A DNA stretch of 64,000 bases. Source: Clostridium sp. AT4. Lineage in GTDB: Bacteria; Bacillota; Clostridia; Lachnospirales; Lachnospiraceae. Shown piece by piece: positions 29,412-37,580 of this stretch. The stretch covers positions 1,008,303-1,072,302 of the forward strand of contig NZ_LN999828.1 of the NCBI RefSeq assembly GCF_001517625.2. Direction: 5' to 3'. The number at the start of each line of letters is the position of its first letter. Position 1 is the stretch's first letter. The notes below the pieces were generated by a model that saw only the letters and a program-made list of their open reading frames with translations, did not search any database and was not told the origin of the DNA. Position numbers and translations under genes: made by a program.

Positions 29412-30125
29412 ATGAATGTAAGATCACTGGAACAGGAATTAAAGACCAATGCGTATCCGGGACGGGGGATCGTCATCGGAGAGACTGGGGATGGCAGATA
29501 TGCGGTGACCGCCTATTTTATCATGGGAAGAAGCGCAAACAGCCGCAACCGCGTATTTGTGACAGAGGGAGAAGGTATCCGTACGCAGGCCTTTGATCCT
29601 GAAAAGCTGGAAGATCCCAGCCTGATCATCTATGCTCCGGTCCGCGTGCTGGGCAATAAGACCATTGTAACAAACGGTGATCAGACGGATACCATTTATG
29701 AGGGAATGGATCATCAGCTTACCTTTGAGCAATCTCTGCGCAGCCGTGAGTTTGAGCCAGATGCTCCCAACTATACGCCCCGGATTTCCGGTATCCTTCA
29801 CACGGAAAATGGCCGTTACAGCTATGCCATGTCTATTTTAAAGAGCAATCAGGGTGACCCCTCCTCCTGTCTGCGTTTTACCTATGCATATCAGAACCCT
29901 GCAGCCGGAATGGGCCATTTCATCCATACCTATATGCATGACGGCAGTCCTCTTCCAAGCTTTGAGGGTGAGCCAAAGGCTGTAGCCATTGAGGGAACCA
30001 TTGACGAATTTACCTCAATGGTCTGGAACAGCTTAAATGAGGATAACAAGGTATCCCTCTTTGTGCGATATATCGACATTGCTACAGGTGAGACAGAGAC
30101 AAGAATTGTAAATAAGAATCAATAA
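29412..30125 (+). CDS. purO: IMP cyclohydrolase, PurO-like
   Basis: 237 aa from ATG 29412 with TGGAGG upstream; the frame is open further back but that part is riboswitch. The protein resembles the stand-alone IMP cyclohydrolase family first known from archaea, which closes FAICAR to IMP: PGRGIVIGETGDGRYAVTAY, FIMGRSANSRNRVF and the alpha-beta-beta-alpha fold length fit. The bifunctional bacterial PurH would normally do this with its MGS-like domain, which is absent from the transformylase encoded 31 nt downstream. The riboswitch and neighbour support the assignment. Confidence 0.88.
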   Translation: MNVRSLEQELKTNAYPGRGIVIGETGDGRYAVTAYFIMGRSANSRNRVFVTEGEGIRTQAFDPEKLEDPSLIIYAPVRVLGNKTIVTNGDQTDTIYEGMDHQLTFEQSLRSREFEPDAPNYTPRISGILHTENGRYSYAMSILKSNQGDPSSCLRFTYAYQNPAAGMGHFIHTYMHDGSPLPSFEGEPKAVAIEGTIDEFTSMVWNSLNEDNKVSLFVRYIDIATGETETRIVNKNQ

Positions 30126-30156
30126 TCATTAAAAAAATGAGTCAGGAGAGAGAAGC

Positions 30157-31335
30157 ATGAAAGAACTGGAATTAAAATACGGATGCAACCCCAATCAGAA
30201 GCCTTCACGGATTTTCATGGAAAATGACAGAGAGCTTCCCATTACAGTTTTAAGCGGAAGACCGGGTTATATCAACCTTTTGGATGCCTTAAACGGATGG
30301 CAGCTGGTAAAAGAGTTAAAGGAGGCAACGGGACTTCCGGCAGCCACCTCCTTTAAGCACGTTTCGCCTGCTGGTGCCGCCGTGGGCCTTCCCATGGATG
30401 AGGTGTTAAGGAAAATTTACTGGGTGGATGATCTTGGAGAGCTTTCTCCCTTAGCCTGTGCCTATGCCAGAGCCAGAGGCGCAGACCGTATGTCTTCTTT
30501 TGGAGATTTTATTTCATTATCGGATGTCTGCGACGTGGACACAGCCCGGCTGATCAAGAGAGAGGTTTCAGACGGCGTGATCGCTCCCGGATACGAGCCG
30601 GAGGCGTTAGAAATCTTAAAGACCAAGAAAAACGGCAATTACAATGTGATCCAGATCGATCCGGACTATGAGCCAGAGGCTTTGGAGCGCAAGCAGGTAT
30701 TTGGCGTTGTCTTTGAACAGGGTCACAATAATTTAAAGATTGACAAGACTCTGCTCGAGCATATTGTTACAAAGGAAAAAGAACTTCCAGAGGATGCAGC
30801 AAGAGATCTTCTGATTTCTCTCATTGTCTTAAAATATACCCAGTCCAATTCCGTCTGCTTTGCAAAAGGCGGTCAGGCCATCGGAATCGGAGCAGGACAG
30901 CAGTCCAGAGTACACTGCACCAGACTGGCAGGCAGCAAGGCAGATAACTGGTATCTGCGCCAGGCACCCCAGGTGTTGAATCTGCCCTTTATCGACGGTA
31001 TCCGCCGGGCAGACAGAGATAATGCCATTGATTTATACATTGGCGAGGATTATATGGATGTGCTTGCAGAGGGAAGATGGGAGCGCATTTTTAAGGAAAA
31101 GCCCCCTGTATTTACAAAAGAGGAAAAGCGGGCATGGCTGGACGGCCTTACGGACGTAGCTCTTGGCTCGGACGCCTTCTTCCCCTTCGGAGATAATATT
31201 GACAGGGCTTATAAAAGCGGTGTAAAATATGTAGCACAGCCGGGAGGCTCTGTCCGGGATGACCAGGTGATCGAAACCTGCGATCAGTACGGCATGGTGA
31301 TGGCATTTACGGGAATCCGCCTGTTCCATCATTAA
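30157..31335 (+). CDS. AICAR transformylase (PurH transformylase domain only)
   Basis: 392 aa. Formylates AICAR (ZMP) with 10-formyl-THF. It begins directly with LKYGCNPNQKPSRIF, the start of the AICARFT domain in PurH, and contains TSFKHVSPAGAAVG, YTQSNSVCFAKGGQAIGIGA (folate/AICAR site) and SDAFFPFGDNI. The N-terminal IMP cyclohydrolase (MGS) domain of standard PurH (about 510-540 aa) is missing; purO, the preceding gene, supplies that step. Followed by a strong terminator. Confidence 0.94.
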   Translation: MKELELKYGCNPNQKPSRIFMENDRELPITVLSGRPGYINLLDALNGWQLVKELKEATGLPAATSFKHVSPAGAAVGLPMDEVLRKIYWVDDLGELSPLACAYARARGADRMSSFGDFISLSDVCDVDTARLIKREVSDGVIAPGYEPEALEILKTKKNGNYNVIQIDPDYEPEALERKQVFGVVFEQGHNNLKIDKTLLEHIVTKEKELPEDAARDLLISLIVLKYTQSNSVCFAKGGQAIGIGAGQQSRVHCTRLAGSKADNWYLRQAPQVLNLPFIDGIRRADRDNAIDLYIGEDYMDVLAEGRWERIFKEKPPVFTKEEKRAWLDGLTDVALGSDAFFPFGDNIDRAYKSGVKYVAQPGGSVRDDQVIETCDQYGMVMAFTGIRLFHH

Positions 31336-31390
31336 AGCATAGCTGTACTGCATCCATCGGAGCAGCTGAAAGGATCCCGCCAAAAGACAC

Positions 31391-31422
31391 GGCTCATGGG
31401 CCAAACGGTCCATGGGCCTTTT
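31391..31422 (+). terminator. Intrinsic terminator of the purO/AICAR transformylase operon
   Basis: GGCTCATGGGCC, loop AAAC, GGTCCATGGGCC and TTTT give a 12-bp stem with two G-U pairs. It also excludes start codons within it for the next gene. Confidence 0.85.
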
Positions 31423-31482
31423 ATCCGATTTAAAAAGGAAAATTATGGGGAATTATACCGGCATGAAACGAGGATAATGAGA

Positions 31483-32802
31483 ATGAAAGATCTGACAAGA
31501 GAGCATCCGCGTCATACCCTGTGGCGCTTTCTTCTTCCCATGCTGGCAAGCGTAATGTTTCAGCAGTTTTACAGTGTTGCGGACAGCAGCATTGCAGGAC
31601 GGTTCGCAGGAGAAGATGCGCTGGCGGCAGTAGGTGCCTCCTATCCGATTACAGTGATATTTATGGCCTTTGCCGTAGGAAGCAATCTGGGAGCATCGGT
31701 GGTGGTGTCACGGCTGTTTGGAGCCGGAGATTTAAAGAGGATGAAATCTGCAGTCAGCACGGCTTTTATTGCCTGCGGTGTGTTAAGCGCGGTTTTAACG
31801 CTGTTTGGCTGGTTTTTCTGCGGCTGGATGATGGAGCTGGTACATACGCCGGAAAATATTTTTTCAGAAGGTGAGCTCTATCTTAAGATTTATGTATATG
31901 GACTGACCTTTTTGTTTTTGTACAATGTATGTACGGGAATCTTTACGGCCCTGGGAGATTCCAGGACGCCTCTGTATTTTCTGATCGGTTCTTCTCTGGG
32001 AAATATTTTTCTGGATTTCTGGTTTGTGGCAGGACTTGGCCTGGGAGTGGCAGGCGTGGCCTGGGCGACCTTTATTGCTCAGGGGATTTCCGCTGTATTG
32101 GCACTTGTGACGCTGAGGTTCCGGCTTACGAAGATTTTCTGTGAGGGAAGGCCGCGGCTGTTTGACTGGGTGCTTCTGGGCCAGATTGCAGCTATTGCGG
32201 TTCCCAGCATCCTTCAGCAGAGCGTCCTGTCTGTGGGAAATATGTTTGTCCAGGAGATTGTAAACCGGTACGGCTCTGCGGTGATTGCAGGATATTCCGG
32301 GGCGATCAAGCTCAATACCTTTGCTATCAATTCCTTCATGGCTTTGGGAAGCTGTCTTTCCAGCTATACGGCCCAAAACCTGGGGGCAGGAAAAAGGGAG
32401 CGCCTTCCGGCCGGATTTCACACAGGGATCGGCTTGTCACTGTTTGCAGCTCTTCCATTTGTGATTTTGTATGCCTTTTTTGGAAGGCAGATGATGGGGC
32501 TGTTTTTGGGCGGGGAGAGCAAAGCTGCGATCGAAGCAGGGGTATTATTTTTAAGGATCGTAAGCCCCATGTACTTTATGATAGCGGTAAAGCTGATGAC
32601 AGACGGCATTATCCGGGGAGCTGGGGCTATGAAATATTTTGTGATCGCTACGGTGCCGGATCTGATCTTAAGGATCTGTATGGCAGAGCTTTTAACCCCG
32701 CATTTTGGAAGCACCGGAATCTGGATGGCCTGGCCCTTTGGATGGATCGCGGCAACGGTGCTCACTCTGATTTTTTACCGCAGGATCATTTTGGAAAAAT
32801 AG
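31483..32802 (+). CDS. MATE family efflux transporter (second copy)
   Basis: 439 aa from ATG 31483 (ACGAGGA upstream); earlier in-frame starts fall in the terminator. Twelve predicted membrane helices; HTLWRFLLPMLASVMFQQ and YSVADSSIAGRFAGEDALAA mark the first two, with the internal duplication typical of MATE. It differs clearly from the MATE protein encoded at 6618. Substrate unknown. Confidence 0.92.
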   Translation: MKDLTREHPRHTLWRFLLPMLASVMFQQFYSVADSSIAGRFAGEDALAAVGASYPITVIFMAFAVGSNLGASVVVSRLFGAGDLKRMKSAVSTAFIACGVLSAVLTLFGWFFCGWMMELVHTPENIFSEGELYLKIYVYGLTFLFLYNVCTGIFTALGDSRTPLYFLIGSSLGNIFLDFWFVAGLGLGVAGVAWATFIAQGISAVLALVTLRFRLTKIFCEGRPRLFDWVLLGQIAAIAVPSILQQSVLSVGNMFVQEIVNRYGSAVIAGYSGAIKLNTFAINSFMALGSCLSSYTAQNLGAGKRERLPAGFHTGIGLSLFAALPFVILYAFFGRQMMGLFLGGESKAAIEAGVLFLRIVSPMYFMIAVKLMTDGIIRGAGAMKYFVIATVPDLILRICMAELLTPHFGSTGIWMAWPFGWIAATVLTLIFYRRIILEK

Positions 32803-32847
32803 TACGTACACCTGGCAAGCTGCTCTGGCATATGATGAAGTAAGAAT

Positions 32848-33492
32848 ATGCAGGGGTGGCTTTCTTTGAAAACTTTTCCAAAACCATTATCCCAGATGGA
32901 AGAAAAGGAGTGTCTGGAGCGCTGCAAAGGGGGCGACCAGTCTGCCAGAAATATGCTCATTGAGCATAATATGCGTCTGGTAGCCCATGTGGTAAAAAAA
33001 TATCAGTGCCCGGATTACGAAACAGAGGATCTTCTGTCGGTGGGAACCATCGGACTGATAAAAGCAGTCAATACATTTAATGCAGACAAAGGTTCAAAAC
33101 TGGCGACGTACGCGGCCCGGTGCGTGGAAAACGAAGTGCTGATGAAGCTCAGAAGCAATAAGAAACTTGCAAGAGAGGTATCCCTCTATGAACCCATCGG
33201 AGTAGACAAGGACGGAGAGACGGTAAGCCTGATGGACGTGATCGAGATGGAAAATCCCGAAACCATAGACGGGCTGATCTTGGATCAGGATATCAGGGAA
33301 ATGTACCGGGCCTTTGACCGCTGCCTGACAGATCCGGAAAAACAGGTCATTTCCATGCGGTACGGCCTCTTTCGGGGCAGGGAGCATACACAGAGGGAAA
33401 TTGCAGCCCGTATGGGGATATCCAGATCCTATGTCAGCCGGATTGAAAAGCGGGCGATAGGGAAGCTTCGGGCAGAATTTGAGCATTTTTAA
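32848..33492 (+). CDS. sigK: Sporulation sigma factor, SigK type
   Basis: 214 aa sigma-70 factor. Region 2 (ARNMLIEHNMRLVAHVVKKY, EDLLSVGTIGLIKAVNTF, KLATYAARCVENEVLM) and region 4 helix-turn-helix (TQREIAARMGISRSYVSRIE) closely follow mother-cell SigK, which drives late coat and cortex genes. The gene is intact, without a skin element. The N-terminus before TFPKPLS is only about 8-9 residues, far shorter than the inhibitory hydrophobic pro-sequence of Bacillus pro-SigK, so proteolytic activation seems unlikely. An in-frame stop lies upstream. SigE is the main alternative; the SigK wording fits better. Confidence 0.85.
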   Translation: MQGWLSLKTFPKPLSQMEEKECLERCKGGDQSARNMLIEHNMRLVAHVVKKYQCPDYETEDLLSVGTIGLIKAVNTFNADKGSKLATYAARCVENEVLMKLRSNKKLAREVSLYEPIGVDKDGETVSLMDVIEMENPETIDGLILDQDIREMYRAFDRCLTDPEKQVISMRYGLFRGREHTQREIAARMGISRSYVSRIEKRAIGKLRAEFEHF

Positions 33493-33555
33493 GCGGCAGC
33501 GCCATAAATATCTAAAATACAGGATAAAAGTGTAAATAAATTAAAAAAATATGCA

Positions 33556-33584
33556 TTGTCATGGAAATGATTTCCGTTTATACT
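33556..33584 (+). promoter_or_regulatory. Promoter of galE
   Basis: TTGTCA (33556-33561), 17-bp spacer, TATACT (33579-33584); start expected near 33591, 26 nt before the galE ATG. Confidence 0.75.
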
Positions 33585-33616
33585 GAGTAGGAAAGACAGG
33601 ATAAGGAGGAAATGAC

Positions 33617-34633
33617 ATGGCTGTTTTAGTAACGGGAGGCGCCGGATATATCGGAAGCCATACCTGCGTAGAGCTGCTGAATGCAGGCTATGAGGTAGTA
33701 GTCGTAGACAATCTTTACAATTCCAGCGAGAAGGCCCTGGAGCGTGTTGAGGAGATCACGGGAAAGAAGCTGAAATTTTATCAGGCAGATCTGCTGGACC
33801 GCGAGGCGGTAAAAAGGATTTTCGATCAGGAATCCATCCAGGCTGTGATCCATTTTGCAGGCTTAAAGGCAGTAGGTGAATCCGTTCAGAAGCCTCTGGA
33901 ATATTATCACAATAATATTACAGGAACGCTGATCCTGTGTGATGAGATGAGAAATCACGGCGTAAAGAACATTGTATTCAGCTCTTCTGCAACGGTATAC
34001 GGCGATCCTGCACAGATCCCCATTACAGAGAAATGTCCCAAGGGTGAGATCACTAATCCCTACGGACGCACCAAGGGAATGCTGGAGCAGATCCTGACGG
34101 ATTTCCATACTGCAGATCCGGAGTGGAATGTAGTGCTGCTGCGTTACTTTAACCCAATCGGCGCCCATGAGAGTGGAAGGATCGGAGAGGATCCCAAGGG
34201 AATTCCGAACAATCTTGTCCCCTATATTGCGCAGGTAGCGATCGGTAAGAGAGATCATTTAAATGTATTCGGAAATGATTATGACACACCGGACGGCACA
34301 GGCGTAAGAGATTATATCCATGTGGTAGACCTTGCGAAAGGCCATGTAAAGGCCATGAAGAAGCTGGAATCCAAAGAGGGTGTCAGCATCTACAACCTGG
34401 GTACAGGCGTAGGCTATAGCGTCCTTGATGTGCTTCATGCCTATGAAAAAGCCTGCCACAAAACTTTAAAGTATGAAATTCAGCCCCGCAGGGCCGGAGA
34501 TATCGCAACCTGCTACTCGGACTGCACAAAGGCAAAAGAGGAGTTAGGCTGGGTTGCTGAAAAGGGAATCGAGGAAATGTGTGCCGATTCCTGGAGATGG
34601 CAGTCCATGAATCCGGACGGCTACAGAGAATAA
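33617..34633 (+). CDS. galE: UDP-glucose 4-epimerase
   Basis: 338 aa extended short-chain dehydrogenase interconverting UDP-glucose and UDP-galactose with bound NAD+. Nucleotide motif [12 protein letters not shown] is at the start; catalytic Ser in FSSSATVYG and YxxxK in NPYGRTKGM are present. Length and the [18 protein letters not shown] segment match GalE. It has its own promoter and terminator. UDP-GlcNAc activity cannot be excluded. Confidence 0.95.
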   Translation: MAVLVTGGAGYIGSHTCVELLNAGYEVVVVDNLYNSSEKALERVEEITGKKLKFYQADLLDREAVKRIFDQESIQAVIHFAGLKAVGESVQKPLEYYHNNITGTLILCDEMRNHGVKNIVFSSSATVYGDPAQIPITEKCPKGEITNPYGRTKGMLEQILTDFHTADPEWNVVLLRYFNPIGAHESGRIGEDPKGIPNNLVPYIAQVAIGKRDHLNVFGNDYDTPDGTGVRDYIHVVDLAKGHVKAMKKLESKEGVSIYNLGTGVGYSVLDVLHAYEKACHKTLKYEIQPRRAGDIATCYSDCTKAKEELGWVAEKGIEEMCADSWRWQSMNPDGYRE

Positions 34634-34638
34634 AATAC

Positions 34639-34695
34639 AGGAGCCATATCAGCAGAAGCGGACAGAGTTCCAACGGCTGGTATGGCTCTTAAATT
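34639..34695 (+). terminator. Terminator after galE
   Basis: GAGCCATA and TATGGCTC with an inner CAGC/GCTG pair enclose a long loop; TTAAATTTT follows the stem. Confidence 0.6.
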
Positions 34696-34699
34696 TTGC

Positions 34700-34728
34700 T
34701 TGCTATTTTGCAGGTTATCCGGTATAGT
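34700..34728 (+). promoter_or_regulatory. Promoter upstream of comM-dprA
   Basis: TTGCTA (34700-34705), 17-bp spacer, TATAGT (34723-34728), leaving a leader of about 140 nt. The leader contains a 12-nt direct repeat ATCTGTTTGATC at 34735-34746 and 34766-34777. Confidence 0.6.
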
Positions 34729-34874
34729 AAAAATATCTGTTTGATCTATTAAACAAATTTTTCAAATCTGTTTGATCATATCTGAATTTCATTGGTTTTA
34801 TCTTTTTTATTCCCGTTTACCATTGGCGAGTCAGGGGCGAAGTGTACCTTTTTAACGAAACAGGAGGTGGGTTT

Positions 34875-36428
34875 ATGTTTACAAGGATTAACAGCAGCGG
34901 AATACAGGGAATCGGGGCATATCCGGTGTCTGTGGAGGCGGATGTGGCAAATGGTCTTCCAGGTTTTTCCATATCCGGTCAGCTGTCCACAGAGGTCAGG
35001 GAAGCACAGGAGCGGGTCCGGACCGCGTTAAAAAATTCCGGCTTTCAGCTTCCGGCTAAAAAGATTACGGTAAATTTATCGCCGGCAGGTGTAAAAAAGG
35101 GAGGAACGGCCTTTGATCTTCCCATTGCAGTAGCAGTATTAGGTGCTTTTGGGGTCTTAGATACAGGCGGACTGGGAGAATGTCTTGTGATTGGAGAGCT
35201 GGGGCTGGATGGAAGCGTAAAACCAGTTCCGGGAGTTCTGGTCCATACGGAGGCCGCAAGAGCAGGGGGATTGAGACAGTGTATCCTGCCGGGGGAAAAT
35301 GAAAGGGAAGGGAGGCTCATAAAAGGAATACAGATCATCGGGATCCGCTCACTGAAAGAGCTGGTCCAGACGCTGGCCAGGCCGGACTGGAAAAGTACAA
35401 GACAGAAAGAGGAGACAGAAGAGGAGGAGAAGGATAGATCCTGCGAAGGAGATTTGGTCGATTTTAAGGAAATAAACGGGCAGGGAGTGCTGCGGCGGGC
35501 CGCAGAGGTGGCTGCGGCGGGAATGCACGGACTTTTGATGTGCGGCAGTGCGGGAACCGGAAAATCTATGGTAGCCTCCCGTATCCCCACGATTCTTCCT
35601 GGTCTCACCAGAGAAGAGGATATAGAGATATCCAGAGTTTACAGCGTCTGCGGCAAGCTTCCCCCTGGGCGTCCGCTGCTTTCTAAGCGGCCCTTTCGCA
35701 GTCCTCACCATACGATTTCTCCTCAGGGCCTTACGGGAGGCGGCCGCTTTCCGGTTCCCGGAGAATTTTCACTTGCTTCGGGAGGTGTGCTGTTTTTAGA
35801 TGAGCTGCCTCATTTTGGCCGCGGCGCCATAGAGGCGCTGCGTCAGCCTATGGAAGAACGGAAAATTGTGATCAGCCGTGTCTGGGGAAGCTGTGAGTTT
35901 CCGGCGGATTTTCTCATTGTGGGAGCCATGAATCCCTGCCCCTGCGGCTTTTTTCCGAACCGTAACCGGTGCAGCTGTACAGAGGCGCAGATCCAGGGAT
36001 ATTTAAGAAGGCTGTCCCGCCCTATTTTAGAGCGCTTCGATATGGGGGTGGAGGCGGCTCCCGTTTCCTTTCGGGAGCTGGAAGAGACTCCGGCGGAAAA
36101 TGAATCCTCAAAAGAGATCCGCACACGGGTGGAACGGGCCGTAAAAATACAGAAAAAGCGCTTTGAAGGAACGAAAATCCGCTTTAACAGCCGGATGGGG
36201 CCGGCGGAAATCCGGCGTTTTTGTCCGTTGGGAGAAAGGGAACGGGAGTTTGCCGAAAAAGTTTATGAAATAAGAGGATTAAGTGCCAGAAGTTATCATA
36301 AGGTTTTAAAGACAGCCAGAACCATAGCGGATCTGGCAGGAGAGAAAAATATCAGGCGGGAACACCTGGCAGAGGCATTTGGATACCGCACACTGGAGGG
36401 ACGGTTATGGGGACGGGAGAAGAATTAG
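34875..36428 (+). CDS. comM: ComM/YifB-type AAA+ (Mg-chelatase-like) protein
   Basis: 517 aa from ATG 34875, chosen for the AGGAGGTG just before it. An N-terminal Lon-protease-like ribosomal-S5 fold (SVEADVANGLPGFSISGQLS) precedes the AAA+ chelatase domain with Walker A CGSAGTGKS and Walker B LFLDELPHF, then a C-terminal Mg-chelatase subdomain. ComM is a hexameric branch-migration helicase for integrating transformed DNA in Vibrio. dprA overlaps its end by 22 nt, consistent with a DNA-uptake or recombination role. Confidence 0.93.
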   Translation: MFTRINSSGIQGIGAYPVSVEADVANGLPGFSISGQLSTEVREAQERVRTALKNSGFQLPAKKITVNLSPAGVKKGGTAFDLPIAVAVLGAFGVLDTGGLGECLVIGELGLDGSVKPVPGVLVHTEAARAGGLRQCILPGENEREGRLIKGIQIIGIRSLKELVQTLARPDWKSTRQKEETEEEEKDRSCEGDLVDFKEINGQGVLRRAAEVAAAGMHGLLMCGSAGTGKSMVASRIPTILPGLTREEDIEISRVYSVCGKLPPGRPLLSKRPFRSPHHTISPQGLTGGGRFPVPGEFSLASGGVLFLDELPHFGRGAIEALRQPMEERKIVISRVWGSCEFPADFLIVGAMNPCPCGFFPNRNRCSCTEAQIQGYLRRLSRPILERFDMGVEAAPVSFRELEETPAENESSKEIRTRVERAVKIQKKRFEGTKIRFNSRMGPAEIRRFCPLGEREREFAEKVYEIRGLSARSYHKVLKTARTIADLAGEKNIRREHLAEAFGYRTLEGRLWGREKN

Positions 36429-37519
36429 AACGGCTGTTTTTGCACTGGCTCATCCGGATGGAGGGAATGGGAGCTGTGACTGTAAAACGGATCGGAGCAT
36501 TTGCAGGAAGCTATCGAAATGCATATTATATAGAAGGAATGGAACTTCAAAAAGCGGGGATCTTAAAGACAGAGGAAAGCTGCATACGGTATGATGCCTG
36601 GAAAAAGGAATTTTATCCGATGGAAGAGGAATATTACCGTCTGGCAGAAAAAGGAATCCGTTTTATCACGCATCTGGATCCGGATTATCCGTCCCGTCTT
36701 CTTTCCCTGTATGACTTTCCGGCTGCTTTGTATGTGAAAGGAGATCTCCCAAAAGAAGATGAACCGGCGGCGGCTATTATCGGTGCCAGGGAGTGTTCGG
36801 CTTATGGCCGGCAGACGGCAGAGCATATGGCGAAAGAGCTGGCAGAGGCAGGCGTAACGATTATCAGCGGCCTGGCCAGGGGAATCGATGGAGCCGGACA
36901 TAAAGGCGCTTTGGATGGAGGTGGAAAAACCTTTGCAGTTCTGGGCTGCGGCGTAAATATCTGTTATCCCAGATCCAATTACAGCCTGTATACTCAAATT
37001 GGGGAACAGGGCGGTCTTATATCGGAGTATCCCCCGGATACCCCGCCTCTGGCCCGCAATTTCCCCATGAGAAATCGGATCATCAGCGGTCTTTCAGACG
37101 CAGTTTTGGTGATAGAGGCCAGAAAAAAGAGCGGTTCCCTGATTACAGCACAAACAGGACTGGATCAGGGAAAGGATATTTATGCAGTTCCGGGACGGAT
37201 TACAGATTCCTTAAGCGAAGGCTGCAATCAGCTTATCGCTTCCGGCGCTTTCGTCCTCATATCTGCCGAAACCCTTTTGGAAAACATGGGCATTTCCTAC
37301 AAAAAGAAAGACCGGGCGGGGGAAAAAATTGAGAAGGGACTTGCAAAGCGTGAAAAAATGGTGTATAGTTGCTTGGATTCCGAACCGCTCCATGCAGAGG
37401 AAATCGCAGCGAGGGCAGGACTTTCTGTAAGCCAGTCCATGGATGTCCTTCTCACTCTGGAGCTGGAAGGCTATGCAGTGCGGACAACAGGTCTGTACTA
37501 TGTCAGAGGGGATTTATGA
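36407..37519 (+). CDS. dprA: DNA processing protein DprA
   Basis: 370 aa. DprA binds incoming single-stranded DNA and loads RecA during transformation. A helix-hairpin-like N-terminal region (about 1-80) precedes the Rossmann-fold core with IIGARECSAYGRQTAE and SGLARGIDGAGHKGAL, then a C-terminal winged helix (about 300-370). It overlaps comM and is followed by topA, the usual Firmicutes order. No other competence genes are visible. Confidence 0.95.
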   Translation: MGTGEELERLFLHWLIRMEGMGAVTVKRIGAFAGSYRNAYYIEGMELQKAGILKTEESCIRYDAWKKEFYPMEEEYYRLAEKGIRFITHLDPDYPSRLLSLYDFPAALYVKGDLPKEDEPAAAIIGARECSAYGRQTAEHMAKELAEAGVTIISGLARGIDGAGHKGALDGGGKTFAVLGCGVNICYPRSNYSLYTQIGEQGGLISEYPPDTPPLARNFPMRNRIISGLSDAVLVIEARKKSGSLITAQTGLDQGKDIYAVPGRITDSLSEGCNQLIASGAFVLISAETLLENMGISYKKKDRAGEKIEKGLAKREKMVYSCLDSEPLHAEEIAARAGLSVSQSMDVLLTLELEGYAVRTTGLYYVRGDL

Positions 37520-37580
37520 TATGGCCCCAAGGGGAAACTGACAGAAAGAATCAGTAACACAAAATAAGGAGTTTTACACC

